Assembly: GCF_021390425.1 (NCBI RefSeq)
Contig: NZ_JAJUWY010000006.1
Span: 62,001 to 126,000, forward strand
Direction: 5' to 3'
From: Lysobacter sp. GX 14042
GTDB lineage: Bacteria; Pseudomonadota; Gammaproteobacteria; Xanthomonadales; Xanthomonadaceae
DNA: 64,000 bases
The notes under the pieces were generated by a model that saw nothing but the letters and a program-made list of their open reading frames with translations, had not been told where the DNA came from and did not search any database. A program made the translations under genes and the position numbers. This document shows positions 1 to 9,348 of the stretch, piece after piece (position 1 is the stretch's first letter; the number at the start of each line of letters is the position of its first letter).

Positions 1-638
1 CCGGTGGTGCGACCTGGGCCGCCGCCACCTGGCTGATCAGCATCAGCGGGGCAAGCCGCGAACTGACCGAAGGCTTCGCCGCCCTGTTCGCCGCGGTGGT
101 GCTGGTCTGGGTCGGTATCTGGATGCACGGCAAGAGCCAGGCGGGCGCCTGGCAGCGCTACATCAACGAAAGGCTCTCGCACGCGCTGTCGAAGGGCTCG
201 ATGTGGTTCCTGTTCCTGCTGTCCTTCATCGTGGTCTACCGCGAAGCCTTCGAGACCGTGCTGTTCTACGCCGCCCTGTGGAGCCAGGGCGCGCATGGCG
301 CGGTGATGGCCGGCGCCGCCGCAGCGGTGGTGGTGCTCGCCGTGATCGCCTGGGCGATGCTGCGCTGGTCGCGCAAACTGCCGTTCGGCACCTTCTTCGC
401 GATCAGTTCGGCACTGCTGGCGATCCTGGCCGTGGTGCTGGCCGGAAAGGGCGTGGCCGCATTGCAGGAGGCCGGCTGGATGTCCCTGTCGCCGGTGGCG
501 TTCCCGCGCATCGACCTGCTGGGCATCTCGCCGACGTGGGAGACGCTGGGCGCGCAGGTGTTGGTGATCGCCGTGTTGGCCATCGGCTTCATGGCCAACA
601 AGGCGAGGAACGAGGGGAAAGGAACGAGGAACGGGTAA
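1..638 (+). CDS. FTR1-family iron permease, C-terminal part (5' end outside window)
   Basis: The reading frame is open from base 3 and ends with taa at 636-638, so the start lies upstream of the window. The visible 211 residues contain several hydrophobic segments and the sequence YREAFETVLFY, which carries the R-E-x-x-E iron-binding motif of the FTR1/EfeU high-affinity iron permeases. Family members sit in the inner membrane and import iron, often with a multicopper oxidase (FTR1/Fet3) or with EfeO/EfeB. The partners, if any, would be upstream and cannot be seen. The C-terminus (residues such as NEGKGTRNG) is polar and probably cytoplasmic. The family call is firm; the exact subtype is not. 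Confidence 0.85.
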   Translation, partial: GGATWAAATWLISISGASRELTEGFAALFAAVVLVWVGIWMHGKSQAGAWQRYINERLSHALSKGSMWFLFLLSFIVVYREAFETVLFYAALWSQGAHGAVMAGAAAAVVVLAVIAWAMLRWSRKLPFGTFFAISSALLAILAVVLAGKGVAALQEAGWMSLSPVAFPRIDLLGISPTWETLGAQVLVIAVLAIGFMANKARNEGKGTRNG

Positions 639-650
639 GGGCGCGCTCCG

Positions 651-902
651 CCATCATCCCCGCGCACGCGGGGAGCCATGGCCGCGGTGCACTTTCCAGG
701 CGTGGCTCCGAAACCTGCGCCAACCGTGGAGCCGGCTGTCGTGGGGGACAGGCCGCCCGACTTCAAAAAGGGCCGAAGGCCCGTCAGGAGGGTGGCCTGT
801 CCCCCACGACAGCCGGCTCCCCCCCGCGACGTACCCGAAGGACCACGGCCTACCCGGAAAAGCCTAAGTCCATGGATCCCCGCGTGCGCGGGGATGACGG
901 TG
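651..902. repeat. REP-like palindromes flanking a 27-bp perfect inverted repeat
   Basis: This gene-free gap holds a layered palindrome. A REP-like unit (atccccgcgcacgcgggg) lies at about 655-675 and its inverted partner (gatccccgcgtgcgcgggg) at about 874-893. Between them, 728-754 and 794-820 are exact 27-base reverse complements of each other separated by 39 bases, and that loop contains a further small hairpin, gggccgaaggccc, at 770-782. The unit lies between the convergent ends of the permease and the carboxylase gene, so it could act as a bidirectional transcription stop, but there is no clear T-run. Confidence 0.85.
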
Positions 903-904
903 GG

Positions 905-2515
905 TTACATACGGAAGACGCCGAAGTTGGTGCGGTCCTCGATCGGGGCGTTGAGGCTGGCCGAGATTGCCAGCCCGAGTACGCGCCGCGTATCGGCGGG
1001 ATCGATGATGCCGTCGTCCCACATTCGCGCAGTCGCGTAGTACGGGTTGCCCTGGTCCTCGTACTGGTCGCGGATCGGGGCCTTGAACTGCTCTTCCTCG
1101 TCCGCGCTCCACTCGCCGCCCTTGGCCTCGATCGCGTCGCGGCGGACCGTGGCCAGCACGCTGGCGGCCTGCTCGCCGCCCATGACGCTGATGCGCGCGT
1201 TCGGCCACATCCACAGGAAGCGGCCGCCATAGGCGCGCCCGTTCATGGCGTAGTTGCCGGCACCGAAGCTGCCGCCGATCACCACGGTGAACTTGGGTAC
1301 GTGCGAGCAGGCCACCGCGGTGACCATCTTCGCGCCGTCCTTGGCGATGCCGGCCTGCTCGTACTTCTTGCCGACCATGAAGCCGGTGATGTTCTGCAGG
1401 AACACCAGCGGGATGCCGCGCTGGTTGCACAGCTCGATGAAGTGCGCGCCCTTGAGCGCGGACTCGGAGAACAGGATGCCGTTGTTGGCGACGATGCCCA
1501 CCGGGTAGCCGTGGACGTGGGCGAAGCCGCACACCAGGGTCTTGCCGTAGCGCGCCTTGAACTCCTGGAACTCGCTGCCGTCGACGATGCGCGCGATCAC
1601 CTCGCGGATGTCGAACGGGCGGCGCGGATCCTTTGGCACGATGCCGTACAGCTCCTCGGCCGGGTAGAGCGGCTCGCGCACCGGCATCGCGGCGACCGGC
1701 AGTTCCTTCCTGCGGTTGAAGTGGCCGGCGATGTCGCGGGCGATCTGCAGTGCGTGGTGGTCGTCCTCGGCGAAGTGGTCGGCGACGCCGGAGATCGAGG
1801 TGTGCACGTCGGCGCCACCGAGGGTCTCGGCATCGACCACCTCGCCGGTGGCGGCCTTCACCAGCGGCGGGCCGCCCAGGAAGATCGTGCCCTGTTCCTT
1901 GACGATCACCGACTCGTCGCACATCGCCGGCACGTAGGCGCCACCAGCGGTGCACGAACCCATGACCACGGCCACCTGCGGGATGTTCTCAGCGCTCATG
2001 CGCGCCTGGTTGTAGAAGATCCGGCCGAAGTGTTCCTTGTCGGGGAAGACCTCGTCCTGCAGTGGCAGGAAGGCGCCGCCGGAGTCGACCAGGTAGATGC
2101 ACGGCAGGTGGTTCTCGCGGGCGACTTCCTGCGCCCGCAGGTGCTTCTTCACCGTCATCGGGAAATAGGTGCCGCCCTTGACCGTGGCGTCGTTGGCGAC
2201 GATCACCACTTCCTGGCCCATGACCCGCCCGATGCCGCAGACGATGCCGGCGGCCGGCGCGGCGCCGTCGTACATTCCTTCGGCGGCCAGCGGAGCGATC
2301 TCCAGGAACGGCGAGCCCGGGTCGAGCAGGGCGGTGATCCGGTCGCGGGCCAGCAGCTTGCCGCGTCCCTCGTGGCGGGCGCGGGCCTTGTCGCCTCCAC
2401 CGGCCGCCGCGTGCCGCAGGCGCTGGCGCAACTCCGCGACCAGCTCCCGGTGGTATCCGGCGTTGGCCTGGAAATCGGGAGAACGCGGGTCGAGGGCGGA
2501 GCTCAGTACGGGCAT
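905..2515 (-). CDS. mccB: 3-methylcrotonyl-CoA carboxylase beta (carboxyltransferase) subunit
   Basis: This 536-residue protein matches the biotin-dependent acyl-CoA carboxylase carboxyltransferase family throughout. It has the N-terminal LDPGSPFLE segment, the oxyanion and substrate-loop sequences [13 protein letters not shown] and [11 protein letters not shown], and C-terminal [11 protein letters not shown] and FGVFRM. The ending GVFRM is typical of methylcrotonyl-CoA or geranyl-CoA carboxylases rather than propionyl-CoA carboxylase. It transfers CO2 from biotin to 3-methylcrotonyl-CoA in leucine breakdown, with a biotin-carrying alpha subunit not seen in this window. I chose the start at 2515 ([12 protein letters not shown]) over 2569 because homologues begin here. 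The leucine role fits the isovaleryl-CoA dehydrogenase and leucine dehydrogenase on the same strand. Confidence 0.9.
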   Translation of the reverse strand: MPVLSSALDPRSPDFQANAGYHRELVAELRQRLRHAAAGGGDKARARHEGRGKLLARDRITALLDPGSPFLEIAPLAAEGMYDGAAPAAGIVCGIGRVMGQEVVIVANDATVKGGTYFPMTVKKHLRAQEVARENHLPCIYLVDSGGAFLPLQDEVFPDKEHFGRIFYNQARMSAENIPQVAVVMGSCTAGGAYVPAMCDESVIVKEQGTIFLGGPPLVKAATGEVVDAETLGGADVHTSISGVADHFAEDDHHALQIARDIAGHFNRRKELPVAAMPVREPLYPAEELYGIVPKDPRRPFDIREVIARIVDGSEFQEFKARYGKTLVCGFAHVHGYPVGIVANNGILFSESALKGAHFIELCNQRGIPLVFLQNITGFMVGKKYEQAGIAKDGAKMVTAVACSHVPKFTVVIGGSFGAGNYAMNGRAYGGRFLWMWPNARISVMGGEQAASVLATVRRDAIEAKGGEWSADEEEQFKAPIRDQYEDQGNPYYATARMWDDGIIDPADTRRVLGLAISASLNAPIEDRTNFGVFRM

Positions 2516-2593
2516 GCCTTGGGCCTTGTCGATCGGGGGCACAAGGATACCCGGGTAAGCGGAGCGCACCCGGGCAACACGGCCAACAAGAAG

Positions 2594-2617
2594 AAGGGCC
2601 CGCGTCGGCGGGCCCTT
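2594..2617 (-). terminator. Intrinsic-type terminator hairpin after the 2645-3022 lipoprotein gene
   Basis: Bases 2594-2602 (aagggcccg) pair perfectly with 2609-2617 (cgggccctt) around a six-base loop. Read on the minus strand the hairpin is followed by ttcttcttgtt, a weak U-tract. It lies just past the stop of the lipoprotein gene. Confidence 0.7.
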
Positions 2618-2644
2618 CCGGGTGTCACATCGAGGTGCGGGCGG

Positions 2645-3022
2645 TCAGTCGTTGCCTTCCCGCGCGGCCTCGGCTTCGGCTTCGGCACGCTCTTGGCGCA
2701 TCTCCGCGGAGACGTTGTCGGCGCCCTCGGCGATGTTGTCGGCGGCCCTGGCCTTGCCTTCCTCGTAGGACTGCTGCAGGTCGTCGGTGGCCTCGTCGGT
2801 GCGGGCGGCCGCGGTGTCGAAGGCATCGCGGGTACCGGCGACCGCGGCGCGGCCGCCTTCAACGGCGGCATCGCCCGTGGAGCGTGCGGCAGCGGCAGCC
2901 TGCTCGCCCGCAGCGCGGGCACTGGCGCCGGCGTCGTCGGCGTGCTGTTCGGCTTCCGGCGAGTTGCAGGCGGCGAGGGCGAAGACGCTGGCAGCCATCA
3001 GGATGGAAAGCTTGTGGTTCAT
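2645..3022 (-). CDS. Small alanine-rich lipoprotein
   Basis: This 125-residue protein starts MNHKLSILMAASVFALAAC, a lipoprotein signal with a LAAC lipobox. The mature part is rich in Ala, Glu, Asp and Arg and looks helical, with heptad-like spacing of small residues, but no known catalytic motif. The start at 3022 is supported by an aggag ribosome site seven bases upstream on the minus strand; the frame stays open further upstream but without a signal peptide. The neighbouring gene encodes a lipoprotein of the same length and composition. The function is unknown; an envelope-anchored helical protein is the most that can be said. Confidence 0.8.
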   Translation of the reverse strand: MNHKLSILMAASVFALAACNSPEAEQHADDAGASARAAGEQAAAAARSTGDAAVEGGRAAVAGTRDAFDTAAARTDEATDDLQQSYEEGKARAADNIAEGADNVSAEMRQERAEAEAEAAREGND

Positions 3023-3136
3023 GCGGTAGCTCCTGTTCGTCGGCAGATGGGATCGGTGTTCCGGCCGGCTGCTGCCGGGCGGCCGAACTATTCCACGCCG
3101 CCCCTGTAAAGCAATGTGAAGAGGAGCGGGACGAAA

Positions 3137-3164
3137 AAAGCCGCCGGGTTTCCCCGGCGGCTTT
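3137..3164 (-). terminator. Intrinsic terminator after the 3189-3566 lipoprotein gene
   Basis: Bases 3137-3148 (aaagccgccggg) and 3153-3164 (cccggcggcttt) form a perfect 12-bp stem with a four-base loop. On the minus strand the stem is followed by a run of six T residues (cggcttttttcgt), so this is a good Rho-independent terminator. Confidence 0.85.
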
Positions 3165-3188
3165 CGAACCACACGAGCGGCAGAGTTC

Positions 3189-3566
3189 TTACTGGCCGTC
3201 GTTGTTGTTCTCGGCGTCGGTGCTGGCAGCAGCCTCTTCGGCCGCGTCCTGGGCTTCCTCGGCGGCGTCGGCGGCGTTCTCGGCAGCGTCGGCGGCGTCG
3301 TCGGCGGCGGTCATGTCGGTCGCAGCGGCAGCGGCGTCGGCCGAAGTGGCGGCGGCCTCGGCGGCGGAAGCGGCGGTGTCGGCGGCAGCCTGGGCAGCGT
3401 CGGCACCCATCATGTCACCGGTGGCAGCGGCGTTGGCGGCAGCCTGCTGGGCTTCGTTCGCGGCCTCGGAGGCCTCGGCGGCCGAGTCCTCGGCCTGCTG
3501 CTGGTTGGAGCACGCGGCCAGGGCAAAGCCCATGGCGAGGGCGAGCAGCGCCTTGTTGAAGGTCAT
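3189..3566 (-). CDS. Small alanine/aspartate-rich lipoprotein, sister of the previous gene
   Basis: This 125-residue protein begins MTFNKALLALAMGFALAAC, again a signal peptide with a LAAC lipobox, followed by SNQQQ. The remaining hundred residues are almost all Ala, Asp, Glu, Thr, Ser and Gly with A-A-D/E-x repeats, giving an acidic helical or coiled-coil-like protein. The codon composition is strongly biased by the alanine content. The start at 3566 is chosen for the signal peptide and a gagga ribosome site (minus strand). Each of the two lipoprotein genes has its own terminator, so they are probably separate transcripts. I cannot name a function. Confidence 0.8.
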   Translation of the reverse strand: MTFNKALLALAMGFALAACSNQQQAEDSAAEASEAANEAQQAAANAAATGDMMGADAAQAAADTAASAAEAAATSADAAAAATDMTAADDAADAAENAADAAEEAQDAAEEAAASTDAENNNDGQ

Positions 3567-3708
3567 GTGTGTTTCCTCGTCAGTGGAAAAGAATCGGCTA
3601 CGCGCAAGCCGCGCGCCGGCAACATGATGACGACCCGGCAAACGCTGTCAAGCAGTTGTTGGTCGCTTTTTGTTAGAAGTGCGTTAATCTTGCTCGTTGC
3701 GTGGCCGC

Positions 3709-4890
3709 TCAGCACAACTCGATGGCCACCGCGGTGGCCTCGCCGCCGCCGATGCACAGCGAGGCGACACCGCGGGTACCCTCGCGCTGGCGCAGGGCAT
3801 TGACCAGCGTCACCAGCAGGCGCGCACCGCTGGCGCCGATCGGGTGCCCGAGGGCCACCGCGCCGCCATGCACGTTGAGCTTGTCATGCGGGATGCCGAG
3901 GTCCTTCATCGGCGCCATCGCCACGCACGAGAACGCCTCGTTGACCTCGAACAGGTCCACCTGGTCGACGCTCCAGCCGGCCTTTTCCATCACGCTGCGC
4001 AGTGCGCTGACCGGCGCGGTGGTGAACCACTCCGGCTCCTGCGAATGGGTGGAGTGGGCGACGATGCGCGCCAGCGGCTGCAGGCCACGGGCGGCGGCAT
4101 CGTCGGCCGACATCAGCACGGTCGCCGCGGCGCCGTCGGAGATCTTCGACGAGGAGGCCGCGGTCAGCACGCCTTCCTTGCCGAAGGCCGCGCGCAGGGT
4201 CGGGATCTTGTCGACGTTGACCTTGCCCGGCTCCTCGTCGCGGTCGACCACCACCTCGCCCTTGCGGGTCCTGACCGTCACCGGGACGATCTCGTCGTCG
4301 AAGCGGCCGTCGGCCTGGGCCTGCTGCGCGCGACGCACGCTCTCGGCGGAGAAGGTATCCAGTGCCTCGCGGTCGAATTCGTAGGTGTTGCAGGCCATGT
4401 CGCCGAACACGCCCATCGCCTTGCCGTCGTACGGGTTGGTCAGCCCGTCATGGGCCATGTGGTCGAGGAACTCGGCGCTGCCGTAGCGCACGCCGGTGCG
4501 CGAGCCGTTGAGCAGGTGCGGGGCGTTGGTCATCGACTCCATGCCGCCGGCGACGACGACCTTCGCCGAGCCGGCCTTGATCAGGTCGTGGCCGAACATC
4601 ACCGCCTTCATGCCCGAGCCGCAGACCTTGTTGATGGTGGTGCAGCCCGCCGACACCGGCAGCCCGGCGCCCAGCGCCGCCTGGCGCGCCGGCGCCTGGC
4701 CCAGGCCCGCCGGCAGCACGCAGCCCATGATCACCTCGTCCACCTGGTCGGCGGCGAGGCCCGCCTGCTCCAGGGCGCCCCTGATCGCGGCGGTCCCGAG
4801 CTGCGGGGCGGGGACGCCGGTGAACTGGCCGAGGAAGGAACCGATGGCGGTGCGCTTGGCACCGACGATGACGACGTCGCTCATGGACAC
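3709..4890 (-). CDS. Acetyl-CoA C-acetyltransferase (biosynthetic-type thiolase)
   Basis: This 393-residue protein is a full-length thiolase. Cys90 lies in INKVCGSGMKA, His349 in GHPIGASGA and Cys379 in CIGGGEATA, one residue offset from the classic catalytic Cys89/His348/Cys378 of bacterial biosynthetic thiolases. It condenses two acetyl-CoA to acetoacetyl-CoA or runs in reverse. In this setting, next to leucine and short-chain acyl-CoA genes, it would dispose of the acetoacetyl-CoA formed from leucine. The start could be 4890 (MSMSDVV) or 4884 (MSDVV). The family is certain; whether its main role is catabolic or polyhydroxybutyrate-linked cannot be told from sequence. Confidence 0.92.
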   Translation of the reverse strand: MSMSDVVIVGAKRTAIGSFLGQFTGVPAPQLGTAAIRGALEQAGLAADQVDEVIMGCVLPAGLGQAPARQAALGAGLPVSAGCTTINKVCGSGMKAVMFGHDLIKAGSAKVVVAGGMESMTNAPHLLNGSRTGVRYGSAEFLDHMAHDGLTNPYDGKAMGVFGDMACNTYEFDREALDTFSAESVRRAQQAQADGRFDDEIVPVTVRTRKGEVVVDRDEEPGKVNVDKIPTLRAAFGKEGVLTAASSSKISDGAAATVLMSADDAAARGLQPLARIVAHSTHSQEPEWFTTAPVSALRSVMEKAGWSVDQVDLFEVNEAFSCVAMAPMKDLGIPHDKLNVHGGAVALGHPIGASGARLLVTLVNALRQREGTRGVASLCIGGGEATAVAIELC

Positions 4891-4993
4891 TCCGGAACTG
4901 GTGCGTTGGGCAGGTCCGGGATTATCGGCGGGGTGCTGCGCCGCGGCAAACCCGGAGGTGCCCGCGGGAGGGCGGCGGCATGATGGGGATTGC

Positions 4994-5023
4994 GGCGCAA
5001 TACGGCGCGCCGCCTATTGCGCC
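4994..5023. repeat. Intergenic palindrome of the ggcgcaata...tattgcgcc family, copy 1
   Basis: The ends ggcgcaata and tattgcgcc are exact reverse complements, enclosing a GC-rich palindromic centre (ggcgcgcc). The same element occurs at 7923-7958 and 13032-13064 and as a half site near 10583. Two of the copies flank the autotransporter gene. Confidence 0.8.
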
Positions 5024-5086
5024 CCGCGTGATGTGGGGGCAGTCTCGGGCGAAACGGCCGCAGGGCCTGATACAGAGGGGAAGGGA

Positions 5087-7906
5087 ATGAACTCGCAGCA
5101 TCCGGTCCGTCTGCGCCCCGCGCGCCTTGCTTTCGCGATCGCCGCGCTGGTGGCGCTGAGCGCCTGCGGCGGGGGTGGCTCGGGCCACCAGATCAAGGAT
5201 CCGCCGCCGGCGCCGCCGGACCCGCCGCCCTCCAGCAACTACCCGGAACCGGCGGTCGACGCGCACCTGGCGCTGACCCATGCTTACGAGGCCCACGACG
5301 CCGGCTATACCGGCGCCGGCGTGACCATCGGCTTCCTCGACAGCGGGATCCGCCGCGACCACCCGACCATGACCGGGAAGGTGAGCGCGAGCTACACGTA
5401 CCTCGATCCGGTCTACAACGACCTGGAATCCGACGACGTGCTCGGCCACGGCACCGCGGTGGCGCAGATCGCCGGCGGCCGGCCGTTCGGCGAGCTGCCC
5501 GGCGGCATCGCCCAGGGCGCGAAGTTCGTCTCGGCGCGGATCATCTCCGACGCCCCGCCGGACGACGACGGCTCCGGCCGCGGCAACGAGGTCAGGGATG
5601 GTTCCTGGCTGTCGATCCCGCACGAGGACCTGATCGACAGCGGCGCGAAGATCTCCAACAACTCCTGGGGCGGGCTGTACTGGACCGGCGGCGACGCGGT
5701 CACCCGCACCTTCGTCGACGCCATGCGCCCGTTCGTGGTCGACTGGGGCGGCCTGGTGGTGTTCGCCGCCGGCAACGAAGGCCTGGACCACCCCTCCGAC
5801 ACCGCCGCGCTGCCGGCCCTGGGCGCCGGCGCCGAGGTGCTCGAGCGCGGCTGGCTGGCGGTCGGCGCGGTCAAGAGCCACAAGCCCGATGAACTGGCCG
5901 ACTACTCCAATGCCTGCGGCCGGGCGATGGACTTCTGCCTGGTGGCCCCGGGCGGGGTGATCGTCAGCGACGTGGACGACGAGCGCGACGATCCCAGCTA
6001 CTGGATCTACCGCGGCACCTCGTTCGCCGCCCCGCAGGTGTCCGGCGCCGCGGCGCTGGTGTGGGAGGCCTTCCCGTACTTCGACAACGACCTGGTGCGG
6101 CAGACCCTGCTGGGAACCGCCACCGACCTGGGCAAGCCGGGCGTCGACGAGATCTTCGGCCACGGCCTGCTCGACGTCGGCCGCGCGGTGCAGGGCCCCG
6201 GTCGGCTGGACTGGGGGCAGTTCCGGGTCGCCTTCAGCGGCGGGACCTCCACCTGGTCCAACGACATCAGCGGCAGCGGCGGTATCACCAAGACCGGCAG
6301 CGGCCACCTGGACCTGACCGGCGAGAACCGCTACACCGGCACCACCGTGGTGACCGGCGGCTCCCTGTCCTCGCTGCACGACCTGCCGGGCGAGGTGCAC
6401 ATCGGCGAGCACGGCCTGGTGCTGCTCGACGGCATTTCGGTGGGCGGCAGTGTCGAGAACGCCGGCATCCTCGCGCTGATCGGCACCGATCCCGAGGGCA
6501 CCGACCACTTGGTCGCCGGCGACTTCACCCAGGCCGACGGCGGCACGCTGGCCTTCGACATCGGCGAGCGCCTGGACGTGGCCGGCACCGCCACGCTGGC
6601 CGGCGACGCCCTGGTGACCGGGATCACCGAGGGCTACGTGCAATCCGGCCGCGAGACCTTCCTGCATGCCAGCAACGGCGTCGACGGCCGCTTCGATGGC
6701 CTGTTCGCGGGCGAGGGCGTGTTCCTGGATGCCAGCCTGGGCTACGGCAGCAATACCGTCTGGCTGGACATCGAGCGCCTGGACGTCAGCGCCACCGCAC
6801 AGGGCCTGGGCATGCCGACCGCCGCGCTGTCGGCGGCCGAGCGGGTCGAGCAGGCCTTCCGCCTGATCGACCGCGGCGCGCTGCCGGGCATGGGCGACGG
6901 TCCGGGCACCGCCGGCTTCCTGGAGGCCGCCGGCGCCCTGCAGCGCAGCGCCACCGCGGCGGCCGCGCAGGAGTCCCTGGCCAGCCTGTCGGGCGAGCTG
7001 CACGGTGCGGAGACCGCGTTCACCATGATGGCGCTGGAAGGCGGCCGCCACGCGCTGGAGAACCGCCTGGACCGCATGGGCCGGGGCGGCCCGGCCGGCG
7101 CCTGGGCCGAGCGCCTGGGCAGCGAGCGCGGGATGGGGTCGAACGCCGGGCAGCTGGATTCGGACGGCTGGATGATCGGCCACGACCTGCGCGTTGCGCC
7201 GAACCTGACCGTCGGCGCCGCGTTCGGCCAGAGCGACGGCTTCGCCCGCCACAGCCTGCGCCGCGACCGCGAGCGCAACCGCCAGCTCGACGCCCAGCTG
7301 TACGCGTCGTGGGACAGCCTGGCCGGCAGCTACCTGATGGGCAGGCTGTCGCACGGGCGCATGGACCGCGACCTGCAGCGCGACGTGCTGCTGGGCAGCG
7401 ACCGCTTCGGCGTCCATGCCGGGTACGCCACCACCCACACCACCGTGGGCCTGCAGGCCGGCCACCGCTTCCGCCTGGCCGGCGGCACGCTGACCCCGTA
7501 CGTCGGCGCGCAGAGCCTGGAGCTGTCGCGTGACGGCTTCACCGAGCACGGCGCCGCCGGCTTCGGCCTGAGCACCACCGGCTCGTCCTTCAACGCCGAC
7601 CAGGCCCTGGCCGGCGTGCGCCTGGACCGCGCAACGTGGTGGGGCAACGCCCGCGTCGACCTGACCGGCCGGCTGGAATGGCAGCACACCCTGTCGCAGT
7701 CGGGGCAGGGCATCGCGGCGCGCTTCACCGGCATCGACGCCTGGTCGCCGATCAGCGGCGCCGGGCTGGATGACGATGTCGGGGTGCTGGGGCTGGGCCT
7801 TGGGGCGGATCTGCCGGTGGGACGGTTGGGCTTCGAGCTGGATGCGCGGCGCGAGTTCGGGGAAACCTGGACTGGGGCTGACGCGAACTGGTCAGTGGGG
7901 TTCTGA
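5087..7906 (+). CDS. Subtilisin-family (S8) autotransporter serine protease
   Basis: This 939-residue protein is a complete type V secretion protein. It starts with a signal ending LVALSAC (Cys27, possible lipobox) and a Pro-rich linker. The S8 protease domain has Asp85 in FLDSG, His121 in GHGTAVA, oxyanion Asn230 in AAGNEG and Ser312 in GTSFAAPQVSG. Around residue 400 there is a passenger repeat with the TKTGSGHLDLTGENRYTG pattern, and the last 280 or so residues form the beta-barrel translocator ending in a Phe (DANWSVGF). The start at 5087 has an agaggggaaggg purine run upstream. The gene stands alone between two copies of an intergenic palindrome. It is expected to cleave or display protease activity at the cell surface; substrates are unknown. 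Confidence 0.93.
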   Translation: MNSQHPVRLRPARLAFAIAALVALSACGGGGSGHQIKDPPPAPPDPPPSSNYPEPAVDAHLALTHAYEAHDAGYTGAGVTIGFLDSGIRRDHPTMTGKVSASYTYLDPVYNDLESDDVLGHGTAVAQIAGGRPFGELPGGIAQGAKFVSARIISDAPPDDDGSGRGNEVRDGSWLSIPHEDLIDSGAKISNNSWGGLYWTGGDAVTRTFVDAMRPFVVDWGGLVVFAAGNEGLDHPSDTAALPALGAGAEVLERGWLAVGAVKSHKPDELADYSNACGRAMDFCLVAPGGVIVSDVDDERDDPSYWIYRGTSFAAPQVSGAAALVWEAFPYFDNDLVRQTLLGTATDLGKPGVDEIFGHGLLDVGRAVQGPGRLDWGQFRVAFSGGTSTWSNDISGSGGITKTGSGHLDLTGENRYTGTTVVTGGSLSSLHDLPGEVHIGEHGLVLLDGISVGGSVENAGILALIGTDPEGTDHLVAGDFTQADGGTLAFDIGERLDVAGTATLAGDALVTGITEGYVQSGRETFLHASNGVDGRFDGLFAGEGVFLDASLGYGSNTVWLDIERLDVSATAQGLGMPTAALSAAERVEQAFRLIDRGALPGMGDGPGTAGFLEAAGALQRSATAAAAQESLASLSGELHGAETAFTMMALEGGRHALENRLDRMGRGGPAGAWAERLGSERGMGSNAGQLDSDGWMIGHDLRVAPNLTVGAAFGQSDGFARHSLRRDRERNRQLDAQLYASWDSLAGSYLMGRLSHGRMDRDLQRDVLLGSDRFGVHAGYATTHTTVGLQAGHRFRLAGGTLTPYVGAQSLELSRDGFTEHGAAGFGLSTTGSSFNADQALAGVRLDRATWWGNARVDLTGRLEWQHTLSQSGQGIAARFTGIDAWSPISGAGLDDDVGVLGLGLGADLPVGRLGFELDARREFGETWTGADANWSVGF

Positions 7907-7922
7907 CCGGGCGGACACTTCC

Positions 7923-7958
7923 GGCGCAATACGCCGCCCGGTGGGCGGCTATTGCGCC
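7923..7958. repeat. Intergenic palindrome, copy 2
   Basis: Left arm ggcgcaatacgccgccc and right arm gggcggctattgcgcc are near-perfect reverse complements around ggt. It is placed between the convergent ends of the autotransporter and isovaleryl-CoA dehydrogenase genes, where it could serve as a bidirectional stop. Confidence 0.8.
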
Positions 7959-7963
7959 CGGTG

Positions 7964-9136
7964 CTACGCCCGGCCTTCGAACAGCTCGCGACCGATCAGC
8001 ATCAGCCGGATCTCGTTGGTCCCGGCGCCGATCTCGTACAGCTTCGCGTCGCGCAGGATGCGGCCGGTCGGGAACTCGTTGATGTAGCCGTTGCCGCCCA
8101 GGGCCTGGATCGCCTCCAAGGCCACGGTGACGGCGCTGCGGCTGGCGTGCAGCAGGCAGCTGGCGGCGTCGACGCGGCTGTTGTGGCCGGCGTCGTAGTC
8201 GCGGGCGACCTGGTAGGCGAAGGCGCGGCTGGACTGCAGCGCGGTGTACATGTCGGCGATCTTGGCCTGGATCAGCTGGAAGGTGCCGATCGGCTGGTCG
8301 AACTGGCGGCGCTCGCGCACGTAGGGCAGGGCGATGTCCAGCGCCGCCTGCATCAGGCCCAGCGGACCGCCGGACAGCACCAGGCGCTCGGTGTTCAGGC
8401 CGCTCATCAGTACCTTTACGCCCTGGTTGACCTCGCCGAGCACGTTTTCGGCCGGGATCTCGCAGTCCTCGAACACCAGCTCGCAGGTGTTGGAGCCGCG
8501 CATGCCCAGCTTGTCCAGCTTCTGCGCAGTGGAAAAGCCCTTCATGCCCTTCTCGACCAGGAAGGCGGTCATGCAGCGGCTGCCGGCGTCCTTGTCCGCG
8601 GTGCGCATGTAGACGATGAGGACGTCGGCCTCCGGGCCGTTGGTGATCCACATCTTGTTGCCGTTGGCGACCCACACGTCGTCGCCGCTCTCATTGGTAC
8701 GCAGCTCGGCACGGCAGGACATCGAACCGACCACGTCGGACCCTGCACCCGGCTCGCTCATCGCCAGCGCGCCCTTGAGCTCGCCGCTGCACAGGCCGGG
8801 CAGGTACTTGCGACGCTGCTCTTCCGTCCCGTTGGCGTAGAGGTTGTTGACGCACAGGTTGGAGTGCGCGCCGTAGCTCAGGCCGATGGCACCGGAGGCG
8901 CGGGAGATCTCCTCCATCGCCACCAGGTGGGCGAGGTAGCCCATGCCGCTGCCGCCGTACTCCGGGTCGACGGTCAGCCCGAGCAGGCCCATCTCGCCCA
9001 GCTTGGGCCACAGCTCCTGTGGGAAGGCGTTGTCGTGGTCGACCTTCTCGGCCAGCGGCGCGATCTCGGCCTCGGCGAAGCGGCGCACGGCGTCGCGCAG
9101 GGAATCGATTTCCTCACCGAGGGGGAAGGGGCGCAT
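7964..9136 (-). CDS. ivd: Isovaleryl-CoA dehydrogenase
   Basis: This 390-residue acyl-CoA dehydrogenase matches the isovaleryl-CoA subgroup. The catalytic base Glu250 is in the segment [17 protein letters not shown], at the middle-domain position (equivalent to human Glu254) that is diagnostic of isovaleryl-CoA dehydrogenases. Other acyl-CoA dehydrogenases place their glutamate near the C-terminus. The FAD/substrate signatures [13 protein letters not shown] and WITNG are intact, and the C-terminal [20 protein letters not shown] is present. It oxidises isovaleryl-CoA to 3-methylcrotonyl-CoA, the substrate of the carboxylase encoded at the left of the window, passing electrons to ETF. Upstream on its own strand lies a block of REP-like repeats. 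Confidence 0.93.
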   Translation of the reverse strand: MRPFPLGEEIDSLRDAVRRFAEAEIAPLAEKVDHDNAFPQELWPKLGEMGLLGLTVDPEYGGSGMGYLAHLVAMEEISRASGAIGLSYGAHSNLCVNNLYANGTEEQRRKYLPGLCSGELKGALAMSEPGAGSDVVGSMSCRAELRTNESGDDVWVANGNKMWITNGPEADVLIVYMRTADKDAGSRCMTAFLVEKGMKGFSTAQKLDKLGMRGSNTCELVFEDCEIPAENVLGEVNQGVKVLMSGLNTERLVLSGGPLGLMQAALDIALPYVRERRQFDQPIGTFQLIQAKIADMYTALQSSRAFAYQVARDYDAGHNSRVDAASCLLHASRSAVTVALEAIQALGGNGYINEFPTGRILRDAKLYEIGAGTNEIRLMLIGRELFEGRA

Positions 9137-9154
9137 GGCATTTCCTCTTTACAT

Positions 9155-9321
9155 CGTCATTCCCGCACACGCGGGAATCCAGGGACGTTGATTCTCGTCA
9201 TCCCCACGCAGGCGGGGATCCACGGAAGTTGATTCTCGTCATCCCCGCGCAAGCGGGGATCCAGGGACGTTGGTGCGGACGGCGGAACGTCCTTGGGTTC
9301 CCGCGTTCGCGGGAACGACGG
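9155..9321. repeat. Cluster of four REP-like palindromes, three in tandem with 41-bp period
   Basis: Units starting at 9155, 9196 and 9237 each read cgtcatyccc-n-gcgggratcca followed by a shared spacer (gttgattct), giving a 41-bp tandem period. A fourth unit at about 9287-9321 is inverted. A 17-base sequence, gacggtcttaaaacaac, is then duplicated just downstream. The whole block lies between the dehydrogenase genes on the minus strand. Confidence 0.85.
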
Positions 9322-9348
9322 TCTTAAAACAACGACGGTCTTAAAACA

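Noticed and set aside
203..3109. A 968-codon open frame on the plus strand opposite the carboxylase gene
   Set aside because: It is antisense to mccB and the lipoprotein gene, is Arg/Gly/Ala-rich, has no domain, and arises from GC-rich third positions of the true genes.
4922..7687. A 921-codon minus-strand frame opposite the autotransporter
   Set aside because: Low-complexity composition (Ala, Gly, Val, Gln) with no motif; the plus-strand frame has a complete catalytic triad and signal peptide.
9155..9277. Regularly spaced repeats that could suggest a CRISPR array
   Set aside because: The repeat units are palindromic REP-like sequences with nearly identical spacers, only three in tandem, and there is no cas gene nearby.
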